DNA of 64,000 nt from Aricia agestis (taxonomy: Eukaryota > Arthropoda > Insecta > Lepidoptera > Lycaenidae), in the NCBI RefSeq assembly GCF_905147365.1, contig NC_056425.1:13047001-13111000 (forward strand), written 5' to 3'. How positions within the stretch are numbered: position 1 is the stretch's first letter; each line of letters opens with the position of its first letter. The notes below the pieces were generated by a model that worked only from the letters and a program-made list of their open reading frames with translations, did not search any database and was not told where the DNA came from. Made by a program: the position numbers and the translations under genes. Positions 11,995-24,200 of the stretch are shown here, one piece after another.

Positions 11995-12276
11995 ATTGTT
12001 GTCCTTCGGCGCCCCTTTTCATCCGGCGCCCAAATATTGCCCCCTAACGCCGCTTCTACAAGCGTGCTTCAAGTTTCAACAATAAAGGCCATTTATAAAA
12101 GCTAATGTATTGTACAATATTTCCCTAGGGTCAGTTGATATGATGTTTAAATTTTCCTTTTGTTATAAAACAATTTCTTCCATTTTCCGGATTTTCCTGA
12201 GGGAATATTGCGTCGGCACTTCAATATTCAGTTCTATCATAAGATTTCTTTGGTAATAAGTTTAAGTTTACTTTTA

Positions 12277-12437
12277 GGCCGGTATAAATAGTCAGTACTT
12301 AAGATGCGACCCGGTCTCAAGACGCGGTTCGGCTCTGTGATTGGTCCAAATTTTGACAGCCAAGCCAACCAATCACAGAGCCTGAACCGTGTCTTGAGAC
12401 TGAGATGCATCTTCAGTACTGACTATTTATACGGGCC
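12277..12437. mobile_element. Hairpin MITE, TTA target duplication (copy 1)
   Basis: The arms GG(C/T)(C/T)GGTATAAATAGTCAG and CTGACTATTTATACGGGCC are inverted and the element is flanked by TTA on both sides. Its partner copy is at 62679-62843. The internal ctctgtgattggt/accaatcacagag pair extends the stem. Confidence 0.75.
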
Positions 12438-13262
12438 TTAGAAAGCTTGTAATGTCTTCTGTGAGTTGTTTGGCCTCCAATAACTCCATACACTGCGTTC
12501 AGAATAATACAGACTGTTACAAAATAAAGTGATAAAATTTTAGGGTTTGTTTCTCTTATAATATTATACAGCATGACTGGTGAGTGGTGAGACATGTTCA
12601 ATACTTAAGAGGCCGGGTGCCATCGAAATTCTCATACATACGTTGCGTGCTCCAAATTTCATGTCAATTGCCACTGGTGGCACGCGTGCCATTGGTTCAC
12701 CCCTGCTCCATACCTAGCTAATTAGCTATCGGCTTCTCTTACCTCTTACCTTTTGAAGATCAAAATTCCTACCTAAACATCCTAGGACGTCTCTCTGTCA
12801 TCAATTTTTTTTACTTCTGTGGTTTTCCTTTCTTCGTTTACCATTTGCACCAGTCGGCACTCTGTAACCACTCTTCTCTACTCTGTACTTGTGTAATGAA
12901 GGTCAGTGGTGACCACAGATTACTAAATAGTTAGGTAACTGTAACAAACTTTTCAGACAAATAGTCCGGTCACGGAATGACTCAAAGGAGAGTATAGAGT
13001 GCGTGAGCGGGAAATTCGGGTGAAGAAATCGCTCACGCATTCTATAACTACGTTGTTGTCTGAACTAAAATATTTCTTTTGTGAATAATTTGTCTGAAAC
13101 AATAATTGCTGCTATTTCTCGTGCGAACTGATAAAAATGCTAATAAACAATTACTGATTCACAGACATGTAAATAATAACCTGAGAATTGGCACAACTGA
13201 AGTTACTGAACAGATTATATTGTAAAATGTAAATCTTCATAATATGTACAATTATATTGAGA
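12438..13262. other. Intergenic, no gene recognised
   Basis: About 12610-12645 is a one-arm fragment of the hairpin family at 8347-8719 (ggccgggtgccatcg, preceded by TTAA). The inverted words cacggaatgactcaaagg/gctcacgcattctata near 12970-13045 suggest another small palindrome. Nothing coding. Confidence 0.4.
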
Positions 13263-13483
13263 CTAGTTGATGCCTGCAACTGCGGAGCACAGAAATTCTC
13301 GCAGGAACCGGTACATGGATAAAATACACAGGGATAAAATGTATCTTATGTCCTTTTCCGGGACTCAAAGTGTCTCCATCCTTTCAGCAAAATCGGTTTA
13401 GCGGTTTTGACGCGAAGAGGTAACAGACAGACAGACACACCGGACATACAGACACACTTTCGCATTTAAAATATTAGTATGGA
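13263..13483 (-). mobile_element. Small non-autonomous Helitron, 221 bp
   Basis: On the minus strand it begins TCCATACTAATATTTTAAAT and ends CTAG, and sits exactly between A and T, the Helitron target. Internal phrases (ttacctcttcgcgtcaaaac, ccgattttgctgaaa) are those of the common lepidopteran Helitron family also seen at 19733, 27452, 39575-40060, 40898, 42466 and 51770. Confidence 0.65.
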
Positions 13484-13792
13484 TATAATATAATGCCTTA
13501 GATCGTAATCGCTCTTATTTGTCCATCATGGACCACCAGCCGCATTATACCGGGGTCCGCTTACTAAGTGGTTATAAAATATAGCTGCTACAGCTTACAA
13601 GCTGCTGCAGGCCAGCCATAAATAACAGCCATTCAGCCACAATTCGGCGATCTCTATTAACCGCCTGATGACGTAATTTCTCTGTACGTCACATACTAAC
13701 AGGGCATTTAGGGTACTAATATTATAATGTAGGGTTCACAGTGTTAAAATTATCAGCCATCTTACTGCCTGCTACTTTCACAGCGACTTTTG

Positions 13793-14082
13793 ACGTGGGA
13801 GAGCCATGCTTCGGCACGAATGGGCCGGCTCGACCGGATAAATACCACGTCCTCACAGAAAACCGGTGTGAAACAGCGCTTCCGCTGTGTTTCGCTGAGT
13901 GAGTGAGTTTACCGGAGGCCCAATCCCCTACCCTTTTCCTTTCCCTACCCTCCCCTATTTCTTTCCGTACCCTCCCCTAGGCCCTTCCGTACCCTCCCCT
14001 ATTCCCTTCCCTACCCTCCCCTATTACCCCTTAAAAGGCCGGCAACGCACCTGCAGCTCTTCTGATGCTGCGAGTGAAAAAA
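13793..14082 (+). mobile_element. Lepidopteran SINE (Metulj-like), copy 1
   Basis: Head acgtgggagagccatgc ... gggccggctcgaccgg with a weak box B, a middle block cggaggcccaatccccta, then an internal minisatellite of ccctaccctcccctattc type, then ggccggcaacgcac and ctgatgctgcgagtg. It ends in poly(A) directly after gcgagtg, lacking the usual last ~70 bp, so it is 3'-shortened. Resemblance to the Metulj SINEs described in Heliconius is from memory. Confidence 0.7.
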
Positions 14083-14133
14083 TAAAGCGAACACTCAATA
14101 GAGGACTCATACACACCCTAAAGCTGTGCCTAA

Positions 14134-14290
14134 CGGCCATTTCCAATATTTGATCTATCTCTGGTTTTGCCCTACTAGAGATAGGAATAGCTCACATTAG
14201 ACATTAGAGACATAATATATTTTATGTCAATTGTGAGCTATTCCTATCTCTAGTAGGGCAAAACCAGAGATAGATCAAATATTGGGAACG
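14134..14290. mobile_element. Hairpin MITE, about 157 bp
   Basis: The arms (aatatttgatctatctctgg and ccagagatagatcaaatatt) are virtually perfect over about 55 bp around a short AT-rich loop. No ORF. Confidence 0.75.
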
Positions 14291-14409
14291 GCCGGTGAAG
14301 TATTATCAATTAGTTTTGTTATATATTTCATATCACCTTTATATAAATATACTTATTACTTAAATTAATTTCCATTTTGTTAGTCTCGCTATAACTCTAG
14401 AACGGCTGG

Positions 14410-14632
14410 TAAAAGGGGTATGAAGATTTTGGCCGACCTACTTTCGCTAAATTGTGTATTTCGCGTTCACGAATATTTTTTTTCAAAAATGGATAGCTAA
14501 CATCAATACAAACAAAAAATAATGATATTAGCTACCCATTTTTGAAAAAAATATTCGTGAACGCGAAAAAACACATTTAGCGGACAGGTAGGTCGGCCAG
14601 GCTCCAAACAAAAATCTTCATACCCCTTTAGG
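14410..14632. mobile_element. Hairpin MITE, about 220 bp
   Basis: The left words aaaaggggtatgaagatttt, ttcgcgttcacgaatatt and catttttgaaaa-type sequence recur inverted on the right (aatattcgtgaacgcgaa, aatcttcataccccttt). Non-coding. Confidence 0.7.
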
Positions 14633-14884
14633 AATTCACTGGTCATGTAGTGTGATATAAATTGAAAACGCTCCATTGATCGGTACATCACAAATGTTTA
14701 ACGGCTTGCGAAATGTTCACTCACTTATGTTCGCTTTGATCTGGGTGTCTGGAGAACTGGAATGTGGTATTAAGATTGCCACTTCCATACTAATATGAAA
14801 GCAAAGATTGTTACTTCGCTGATGCCATAATCTGTTAAAGGTTTGGAGATTCTACAAGATTTTTCTACACCAATATACTGTCTG

Positions 14885-15685
14885 AGAAATTGATCAATAG
14901 GCAGATGGCGGATCTAAAGTGCTCCCTAGACGGTAATTCAGCATGACATGCATCTACGTGACGGCATTAATTATTGTTGCATGACATGCCGATCGCGAAA
15001 CGATCATGCGCGAATATAATGCACATATTTCAGGACGAAAAATTGAAGAACTTGTCAATCAATGTACAGCACGTAGTTTACATGTCATTCGCATCAGTCA
15101 CTACAATAAACAATTATGCGTGCATGGCCGCATGTAACGCATGTAATGCTGAATAGGGATGACGACAAGGTCAAAGATTAGCTGATTTTTTAAATAAAAT
15201 AAAGACATAGCGATAAAATATAAGTATTTCCAATATTTCAGCTTCATAACTTATGCATTTTTTTTTGTTATGACTTATGAGCCTTGAAAATTGGATAGTC
15301 AAGTCGATTTTTTTTATAAAATGCCTTAATTTTTGTATACCATTCGACAAGTTATACAATTTATAAAAAAATCTTATGAAACCACTTTCATAAACGCAAT
15401 ATTTAACATAGCTATCGAATAAACTACCTAAGCGTGACGTCACAGTTAGGTAACATTTTGTATGGATATTTTGGAGACTTTTTAAGCTATCAAAGTCATT
15501 TTTTCACCGATATTCCTATTTTTGAATGGTCCTTCACTTACCAACAAGAAAAAAAATCGTCATGCCTGTTTTGTGATTTAGTAATTTCGAAAGATTATCT
15601 CAAATTAATGTTAGTCGTGAGCTGTCGGCTGGGTTTGACATAACGCGACCAAATTACGTAGGTCCCCCATCTGCCTATTTGTCAA
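14885..15685. mobile_element. TIR element of the 'gtaggtccccatctgcc' family
   Basis: The left end attgatcaataggcagatgg is inverted relative to the right end ccatctgcctatttgtcaat. The right inner part (gggtttgacataacgcgacc ... tacgtaggtcccc) matches the elements at 30135-30280, 46313-46443 and 50613-50745. About 650 bp of additional non-coding DNA separates the ends here. Confidence 0.5.
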
Positions 15686-17702
15686 TTACTCTATAGTACA
15701 CCTGTAAAAACTTATTATGTACTACGAATTGTGCTACGACGTTCAAAAAGTGTATGCATTTATTATTATATTTTATTTAAAACATTATAGTACGGGTTCC
15801 GTAAATCTTTTTTTTTTACTATGATTAAGATAATTTTTTGTGAGTAGCTTCATTTTGATACAACTAACAACATTTTTATCTGCGAAGAATCTTGAAAGTG
15901 GTAGCTGACAGAGAGTTAGCTGTTGCCCGCAACTTCTTCCGCGTCCACGTCAACATTATTTTTTCGTAATTTTTTTTAATAAAAGTATCCTATGTTACTT
16001 CTGTGAGTTCTGATACCTCCAAGAGTATGTGTACAAAGTTACACAGTGAGGTTGGTGTACTGTATTTATACTGTGGCTTAAGGTATTCCCATATAATGTA
16101 CATTATTATGTACGGTATTATCATAATGTTAGTGGTATTTACTTTGGCCGGCGTTTCATTGTATTTCTGGAATAAGGTGTGGGTAGATCAATGCATTTGT
16201 GATGCAAATCGGTTGTTATCCGCAACACTGCAGCGCTCCAAGGATATTTTGACGTGTGGATGACATTGTCAAGGGATCGTGGATGCCAAACAGCTGTCTT
16301 TTTTTTTCCATTAATGGGGAATATTACGCAAAAGTCGGAGCAGAGAGCGCTACTAGCACGGTAGATAGTAATCTGACCAAAATCCGACATGTTGCACACG
16401 TCATATCAGAATATTGACAGTAACGTTGTCAAACTTCGAGCAAAACTTTTTATTTACTGCCTGTGCTGGTGCTGCCTCTAGCGTGAAAACATTACAGCAA
16501 TATATCCTACTTATAACTCGGACGCGAAATGATTTGGGATGAAATTTTTTAATCACTTAATTTTTTGTTTCAGGTAAGTGTCTGCCATCATTTTAGGTAG
16601 GCAAGGGTGGGGTGAGTGCATTGCAATCATAATTCATGACTCTATGCAAGGCTTATTTGGCGCGTGACCATTTTTTAAACTTGGGAGACAAATCTTCGAT
16701 TTCGACGCTTGACAATGTTATCTAAGTTATAAATTTCATCTAGATTGTAGCCATAATGATAACTACCGTTACCAGTTTAATTTTAGTGACAGCAGCATTC
16801 CAAGCCTCCATGACAATGTCATCAAATTACATGACATTGCCAAAATGAAAAACAAACGCTGCTATTATAATTTTGACAATGTCATTAAAGTGTCAGAAGA
16901 TTCCATGTGAAGATAATTTTTTGTTCTTGTTATAGAATCAACAAAAATACAGCTCTCATTTTTTTATATTCTTTATTATAAACACACAACCTAAAACAAA
17001 ATCACATTATTGAAAAAATTCTTAACTACGTATCATATTTTGTGATTTTGTCGCGTCGATTGATTGATACGATTGCGTTGGTCGAAATAAAAAACATCTT
17101 AAACCCACGACAAAAGTGATTAGTGACACGAAAACGCTAAATACACTTAGCGTTTTCGGCATCTGGAACTGCCTTGGGGCAGGGCATACAGGCCGAATGG
17201 TTACGGAAATAGCCGAACAAGACCGGTGATCCACGAAGCACTTAGACTTTGTACTATTTTTTTAAACTTCGGCTATTTTCGTATTCATTCAGCCTACCCT
17301 ACCCCGGGGAAGTTCTAGTCTATGCCGAAAACGCTATACCTAAGCGACAATTTTGACGTTTCAGATATGACACTGTCGTTAATGGTGTAAAAATACGCCA
17401 TTAATTTTTTTTCATGCCATAACTTGAATTTAGAATCTATAGTCAAAACCGTCAAAATGGCCGCTTCGTTAAAGTTAAAGTTAACAGCCTGAAATCTTAG
17501 ATACGGTATGCCTTAAATCTGGCTGCACACAAAAGAAAGTAAATGAATGCTTAACAAAATTGCAGTGAAAATATGGCAAATCCATTCAAGTCAATTATAA
17601 TTTCCAAATGGTAACTTAGATATAAACCGTCAGTCGTGAGTCGTGACTCGTGACTCGTGACAATACAATATGTACTTACTATTTCATATTTTACCACATT
17701 AA
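15686..17702. other. Intergenic, no gene recognised
   Basis: About 16388-16520 belongs to the dispersed repeat also near 5640 and 41400 (gttgcacacgtcat, ctctagcgtgaaaacatt). A short hairpin at about 17130-17158 (cgaaaacgctaa/ttagcgttttcg) and a tandem of gtcgtgactc words near 17636-17660 are the only other structures. ORFs of 70-86 codons here show no domains. Confidence 0.4.
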
Positions 17703-18082
17703 GGGTGGGTTACTTTTTACCAACTTACTTTAACTATAACTGTAACTTTGACTATAACTTTAACTACAATGCAAAATGTCAAATCTTTTGTTAAAGTCAA
17801 AAATGGACGCCATATTTAACCATAACCATAGAGCTCAACAAGGCTTTAAATGCACCGCGAAAAAAGGAACTAACGCCGTCATCATACAAAAACGCTATTT
17901 TTGACAGTTCTCCTTTACCAGCAGCGCCCCCGCCCACGTTCATTTAAAGCCTTGTCGGACCAGCTGTCATCTGTCAAATTCTGTGGTCAAAGTTAAAGTT
18001 AGCTTTAACTATAATAATTAATAAGTAACCATAACTTTGACAATAACTTTAATCTTAACCACGCCTCTGGTGCAACCCACCC
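17703..18082. mobile_element. Composite MITE, copy 1 (TAA duplication)
   Basis: The outer TIRs start GGGTGGGTTAC and end CAACCCACCC, flanked by TAA on both sides. Subterminal regions are rich in taactttaact/agttaaagtta words in inverted arrangement. A second palindromic element (17836-17957) lies in the middle at exactly the same internal position as in the copy at 24873-25232. Confidence 0.7.
17836..17957. mobile_element. Inner palindromic element (acaaggctttaaatg family)
   Basis: The ends caacaaggctttaaatg and catttaaagccttgtcg are inverted. The core carries agcgcccccgcccacgttc. It also occurs alone at 63787-63916 and inside the other composite at 24984-25106. Confidence 0.7.
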
Positions 18083-18176
18083 TAAGTTATAACAATTTTA
18101 CATATTTTATTATGTACTTAATTAACATTATGTTAAAACGTGACAGAAATTAGTTGCACATTGTTGTATCTACGAG

Positions 18177-19633
18177 TAAGGTCAATGTGTCGAAGTCCGG
18201 CATACTTTTCTAAAATTAAAGTTTAACATAATTTATTGACTTTTTAAAGTAACTTGTGTCATCGGAAATTATAGGCTATATATTCATTAGACCTATAATG
18301 ACCTAAAAATAATCTTAGTTGCCGTATTTTTTTACTTACGTGGTATTTTTTAAAAACTCGGTGTGTAGACGGACTTCCCTTACAGTTCGAGGTAAGTCCG
18401 TCTAGCAGCAGTATAGCCATAACTTGTGAAGTAAAATGCATGGCAACAGTTTCTAGCAAAGCCGCAATACGGCCATTCAAATATGTGTTTAAGGTGTCGG
18501 TAATAAGGTTCGCATTCCAGAGAAAATTAATTTTATATCACTTTAAGGCAAGTCGTAAATCTAAGTGATTGCAAACATTTTCATTAAAATTATAGTGCAT
18601 TTTTTGAAAAATTAAACACTAAGTATAAACATAAATGTTACAACAAAATTATATTAATTAGTGCCGGTAAAATCTACAACTTTGCTTCATCATCATTTAT
18701 GGGATGAGACATTTTTCAACATACTCCCCTACTTAATTTTGATTTGATTATTGTTATTGATACGTCTACTTAGTACCAATTTTTGTATTCCTTCATATTA
18801 ATATTTAGTTACTTAAAATAACTTTTTAGTTTACGTGGCAGTTTGGGGCCATGCACGCGAAAGTTACGCGTTTTTACCATTATTTTCGCCGCTCAATTAA
18901 AATTATAAGGGTTGTTGGTCCGGGAGGTAGGATTTTTTAAGAAAAGCTCTTTAAGGACCTTTTTTCAAATTTTGATTATCTCAAATAATTTTTGGTTTTT
19001 GGAATATTAAAAAACCAAACCCTTCTTTTTTGACTTAGTAGTTTACAACTTTTGCAATTTTTATCAGCCCCTCTTGTATGCTCTTTTCGTGCAGTAAAAT
19101 TTGGGCAATGCTATAATTTAGTAGTCCATAGTTTAAATGCAAATTAACAATAAAGACATGTATATTTGAAAAGATTGACAATATCTGATTCGAGGCAAGA
19201 CCGGCATATGACGGCCTTTCCTTATGAAAACTAGACTGACTTCCCAATTATTGCAATTTTAGGTTAGACACATGTTGCAGATGATAATAACGAAATTAAA
19301 GCGATATTAACGAATCGAACACCAGTAATAAGTAAAAGGATCACTAAATTACTTATGTAATCCAAGAAACTACAAAAACTCCTTCGTATTCCCACCTTTT
19401 TTAATTTTTTTGGCAGAGACTTACACTCCGATTGCGAGTACAAAATGGAAAAAAAATTGAGATCGTTTTTTTTTGTAACAGGTAGTTAGTAGCGACATGT
19501 TTGTTTCTTAGGTCAAACTAACTTTGCAATATTGTTTTACCCACTGAGCCATATGAAACTAGTCGTTCAAATATGGAAGTTATTGCCGCTAGACGGACTT
19601 ACCTCTCAGACGGACTTCGACACATTGACCTTA
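18177..19633. mobile_element. Non-autonomous TIR element, about 1.46 kb
   Basis: Perfect 23-bp terminal inverted repeats start TAAGGTCAATGTGTCGAAG at 18177 and end CTTCGACACATTGACCTTA at 19633. A second inverted pair (aagtccgtctag near 18393 and ctagacggactt near 19590) lies inside. No ORF of transposase size is present; the ORFs of about 70 codons inside are not recognisable. Confidence 0.65.
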
Positions 19634-19732
19634 ATAATATTTTACAAAGAGGACGGATTTTTTATAATAATTATGATAAAGTAAGCTCATGATATTTGTT
19701 TTAAGTTTTAACAACAAACACTACGTAAATGC

Positions 19733-19925
19733 ATACTAATATTATAAATGCGATAGTGTATCAGCTGTCTGTCACGTTGTCTGTCTGTTTGAGGCATCTT
19801 CACGCTAAAATCGCTTAACGAACATTTCTAAAATTTGGCATGTAGAATACTTTGAGTTCCGGGGAAAGACAAACGATAGTTTTGTCGCGGAACAATTCCT
19901 TATTTTACATTTAAAATAAAAACGT
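19733..19925 (+). mobile_element. Helitron-like fragment, 5' part
   Basis: It begins near catactaatattataaatgc and continues with gtctgtctgt, tcacgctaaaatcgctta and tttgagttccggggaaag, the usual order in the short lepidopteran Helitron family. The CTAG end is not seen. Confidence 0.5.
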
Positions 19926-19959
19926 ATGTCGAATTTACATCGCAGTTTTACAAATACAT

Positions 19960-20100
19960 TTAGAGCAAGGTGCAGCAAGTGATTGGACAGTACTTAGTCA
20001 TTGGACAGAGCACAAAAACACAACATTTATTAAGGTTGCTTTAAAACTTTTAAAGCAACCTTAATAAATTAAAAACTACTGTCCAAGTCATTTTAACCTA
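19960..20100. mobile_element. Hairpin MITE ('gtgattggacagt' family)
   Basis: A perfect stem ttaaggttgctttaaaa/ttttaaagcaaccttaa lies in the centre with gattggacagt and actgtccaa toward the ends. A related copy is at 44425-44632. A 15-bp direct repeat (tatgtcgaatttaca) flanks the region at 19925 and 20099. Confidence 0.55.
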
Positions 20101-20999
20101 TGTCGAATTTACAACAAAGCTACGAAAAAATCAATATGGCGCCGCACTGGGTTGAAGTAATTAATATTTTTAACTAAGTACTTAACAACATGTTGGGTTG
20201 AACTTTTAACTATAAAATACTTTGAAAACAATAATACTTTTTATTTCAACTAGAAAAAGTACTAACGGTTAATGCAGGCACTTGTAAAAAAAATGTACGG
20301 TACTTAAACATTTCTATGGAATTCTGCCCTTGATTTTTTCGATCTTATGTATATAGTACAACAAAAAGAAAACAAGTGAATTACCAGAATTAGTACTTAT
20401 TAATTAATTTTTACTTAATTAGTAAGTACTTACAAAATAAAAGTTATAACAAGTAACTTATAAGTTTAATAAGGCTCTTAAACAAAAATTCTTAATGCGC
20501 TATTTTTATTTATAAACATTTTGGACTTTATCTATGGTTTGGACGTCATGCGTTAGGAACATTCGAAATTTAAAAGTAAAAATAAAAACATAAGCATAAA
20601 TAATTTTAATTTAAATTATTTTTTTAACAATCTTGGTAATTTCCACTTGTCATAATATCATAGCTTTTGCTTTCAAATAATATTAGGCTCACGTATTTTA
20701 AAAACTTCTAATCTATTTAAAAAATCTTTTTTGAAAATGTTCGCAGTTTCAAAAAATGCTTGTTTATGACACAATTCTATCAGTGAAACTTTGGGTTATG
20801 TGGTCGCTGGTGAAACTGATTTTTATGTAGATGGCTGACCTACGTGTTTGTTAAGTCTATTTTGGCTAGATCTGTCGGCTTGGTATAGCCCGTCCAATTT
20901 ACGTATGTCCTCCATGTCTAATCTGTGAATGAATCAATTGCACTGACCATCCATCTACTAATAGTTATAGTAATAACCACAATCATTTCTTATAAAAAT
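20101..20999. other. AT-rich intergenic sequence 3' of esterase A
   Basis: No gene. A tttttattta stretch near 20503-20516 could supply a minus-strand AATAAA polyadenylation signal about 0.5 kb past the esterase A stop. From about 20866 the sequence is homologous to the region after esterase B (starting about 30885), marking the downstream edge of the segmental duplication. Confidence 0.4.
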
Positions 21000-21276
21000 C
21001 TAATTCAAAAGCAAGCGCAGTGCAATAAATATTGGTACGAGACTAAACGCTAAACGAGCACTCGTAGCACCTGATATAGGTGTAGGTGCCCTGTAGTGGG
21101 CATTGTAGATGCTATTCCAGAAGTTGGTCGTCTCCTCTCTTATGTTCCCTCTCGCCTCCTCCTTTCCAATGGTCACGTTGGTGGACACCTCCCCGCCACT
21201 GATGTACAGCAGGTGGAAGACGCCTGATGATGATATAGGATCCCACATCGTGAAGTTCGGGTAACCGCCTTGGGAC
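21000..21276 (-). CDS. Esterase A exon 3 (C-terminus)
   Basis: The acceptor gattccag|G completes the split Gly codon and reads GSQGGYPNFTMWDP to a TAG at 21000-21002. It encodes the last helix region and the hydrophobic tail. Confidence 0.85.
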
Positions 21277-24200
21277 CTGGAATCGATAAATGGGTTATGA
21301 TTACACGTGGCAGTTGGTAAGGTATGGAAGTAGCATTGGAAGAATTTAATATTGATGTCTTTATGCTTATAACTGTAATAATCTCGAGGTTGAGGTGGTA
21401 GATGTTTACTTTGCTTGGAAACTTGATGGTTTCTCCAGCAAAAGATTAACTCTAGAACTCACCCAGTACGCGCGAACATCGCGATACGGGATGTCAGCAA
21501 GTTCCGTAGAGAGATTTCAAGGGTGGAAAGGTTGTAGTCGAACACGTAACTGAGGAGGCCCCCGTGCCTCACCCCTGTCAACTGGATCTGCGGGTATGCC
21601 CACTCCGGATCGACTGTCCTCTTGTACGCGAACTCGAAGATCCTGACGTCGGCCCTGGACGTCGCAGCCCTCTCGCGAGCTCCCCTAATCACGGCCATGG
21701 TTATAAGCGAGTCACCCTGGTAGTCCAAGAAGTCTTCTATCGTCGCCAAGCCCACATAGCTCTGGGCGAAGTAGAACTCGCGAATGGTACGAGCTACCGC
21801 AGTCTTGTTGGTTTCGGACTCAAATTTCAGGTCCGCTTGCAAAAAGTCTGAGAAATTGCTCTCCATTTTGGTGAGCCAATTCGAGAATAGCGCCTGCTGC
21901 GCCCGAATTGTCCCCTCCCGGTCCACGTAGCCGATTATGTAAGGAACGTGGCTGTAGTTCCCGGATCTCAAGATATTGATTGGGGAGTCCGTTAAGAATG
22001 TGTCGTTGTTCAGTTGAGGGTTCTCAACGCACGGAGCGAATAAGGGCGTGTTGTTGTAGAACTCGAAATCATTAATCGCATTCACCAGCAGGTCAGTAGC
22101 GGTCGAGGAGAGTAATTCGGCTAGTTCACTGTTAGTTTTACCCGTGTAACCCATTTTGTCTCCAACTGCATGGGCGTAAGCTACAGGCTCGTATGCTACA
22201 GCGCTTGGGGACAGAGCGGATCCACTCAAAACCATCGCCTTATGAACTAATTCATCGGCCTTTCCAGACAGCGTGATGAGATCCACCATAGCAGCTCCCG
22301 ATCCATGACCAAAAAGCATAACATTTCCCGGATTTCCGCCGAAGCCAGCGATGTTCTGTTGTATCCACGTCAGGGCTTGGACTACATCCTTCAAGCCGAC
22401 GTTTCCTGGCGCCTCGGGTACGCCGAGGCAGAGGAATCCGAAGATCGACAGCCTATAGTTTACTGACACGAATACGATATCCTGTTGCACCAGGTTGTCG
22501 TACGAGTAAGGAATGTTGCTGATCGTGTCGTAGTCCTCCCCTTCCAGCCAAACCATGACCGGATTGGAAGCGGCGAGGTTGTTCGTATGGATGCTCAGCA
22601 CCAGACAGTCTTCGACTCCCACTAGGCCTCTCGGGGTGGGGTGAGCGCAGATGATGTTGTTGTCGACAGCGTGGTACTCTCCCGGGTAAACCGGTGCAGG
22701 CGTTGGGTTCTGAAATTGATAAAGTTACGCAGCCTTAGATCATTTGTGTATTTAGAATTGAGATTTAAGTAATTGTACAGTAAAGGAAACTGTCTATGCG
22801 AGCGTTAAGTTATCTTCTATATGTTGATACGTGGGAGAGACATGCTTCGGCACGAATGGGCCGGCTCGACCGGAGAAATACCACGTTCTCACAGAAAACC
22901 GGCGTGAAACAGCGCTTGCGCTGTGTTTCGCCGAGTGAGTGAGTTTACCGGAGGCCCAATCCCCTACCCTATTCCCTTCCCTACCCTCCCCTATTACTAT
23001 ATTCCCTCTCAAAAGGCCGGCAACGCACCTGCAGCTCTTCTGATGCTGCGAGTGTCCATGGGCGACGGAAGTTGCTTTCCATCTGGTGACCCGTTTGCCC
23101 CCTTATTTTTATTAAAAAAAAAAAATATCTATTGTATGTTATTTTCGGACTTTTATCATATTCTCTCAAAGATCTGCTATCAACCATATTCTGAAAAAAT
23201 ATCAAGCAAAATCAGTTCAACGAAAGTGTTGCAATATCTATATCTTATCTGGTTATGTGTACACGTTGACTTATATCAACTGTTTACCTTCGAAGAAATT
23301 CACGACGTCTATGATATATTTTACACTATTATCACAATCCGTGATACTGACTTATGTAAACTTTCTTAAATTGGTGTCCAGACTCCAGTATTATAACTGA
23401 CAGCCCATGACCATGTTAGATACTTTAATAAAAAGTTTAGATGTTTAGAACTTCTAACTCTTCTAACAATTTAATATTCTAGGGCCTGTTTCACCTCTTT
23501 CTAATAAAGTGCCGAATAGGCTATTCACAGCTTTTTTGACAGATTCTCCATACTTCATCTGTCAAGTTAAGTGGTGGATAGCCTATTCGGCACTTATCAG
23601 GAAGTGGTGAAGTAGGCTCTAATTATTGTAATAACAACTATATAACAATAAGTGTATGTATTTCTAGAAAAGTTATCTGCTAATTAATAATACCTGAGTA
23701 TAATAATAAAATGCCATTTTCTGACCTAAGCTATAGGATTTTCTACCGACAATAGTCTTAGAGCGATGCCGCCGCTGCTTTGTAGAAACGTACGGCAAAA
23801 TGAAACCTATAGCCTAGGACCTAGGTTATAAAGTAGCATTTTATTTGAATTTTCGTCGGTCGCGATCGCTTGCGGCAAATGATAATAATAATCTTTTAAT
23901 TCAGGTAATAGCAATAGACCCATAAAATAACATAATTTAAGGTTTTTTTTTTATGAAATAAGGGGGCAAACGAGCCGTTTGGTCACCTGATGGAAAGCAA
24001 CTTCCGTCGCCCATGGACACTCGCAGCATCAGAAGAGCTGCAAGTGCGTTGCCATCATTTTAAGAGGGAATAGGGTAATAGGGGAGGGTAGGGAAGGGAA
24101 TAGTTGAGGGTAGGGAAGGGAATAGGGTAGGGGTTAGGGGATTGGGCCTGCGGTAAACTCACTCACTCGGCGAAACACAGCGCAAGCGCTGTTTCACGCC

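Larger units (their letters stand above)
10885..12060. mobile_element. Short repeat split by two later insertions
   Basis: The outer element has the ends agtggcggcgc...cttcggcgcccagggtgctg and gcgccccttttcatccggcgcc. The uninterrupted relative at 53907-54045 is only about 135 bp and has the same order of words. Here it is expanded by a 580-bp hAT-like element and a copy of the 'acccaaagggtaaaaacggg' repeat, making a three-layer nest. Confidence 0.55.

Noticed and set aside
13899..14153. Proline/tyrosine-rich ORF (also 22923, 40359, 41939, 47397, 62227)
   Set aside because: All are translations of the same SINE and its ccctaccctcccc minisatellite.
19925..20113. 15-bp direct repeat as a target duplication of the hairpin at 19960-20100
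   Set aside because: Too long for known DNA transposon duplications, and it does not abut the hairpin ends at the left. Probably a chance or older duplication.
21564..21851. Plus-strand ORF opposite esterase A (and 31642-31908 opposite B)
   Set aside because: Shadow of a real coding exon on the other strand.
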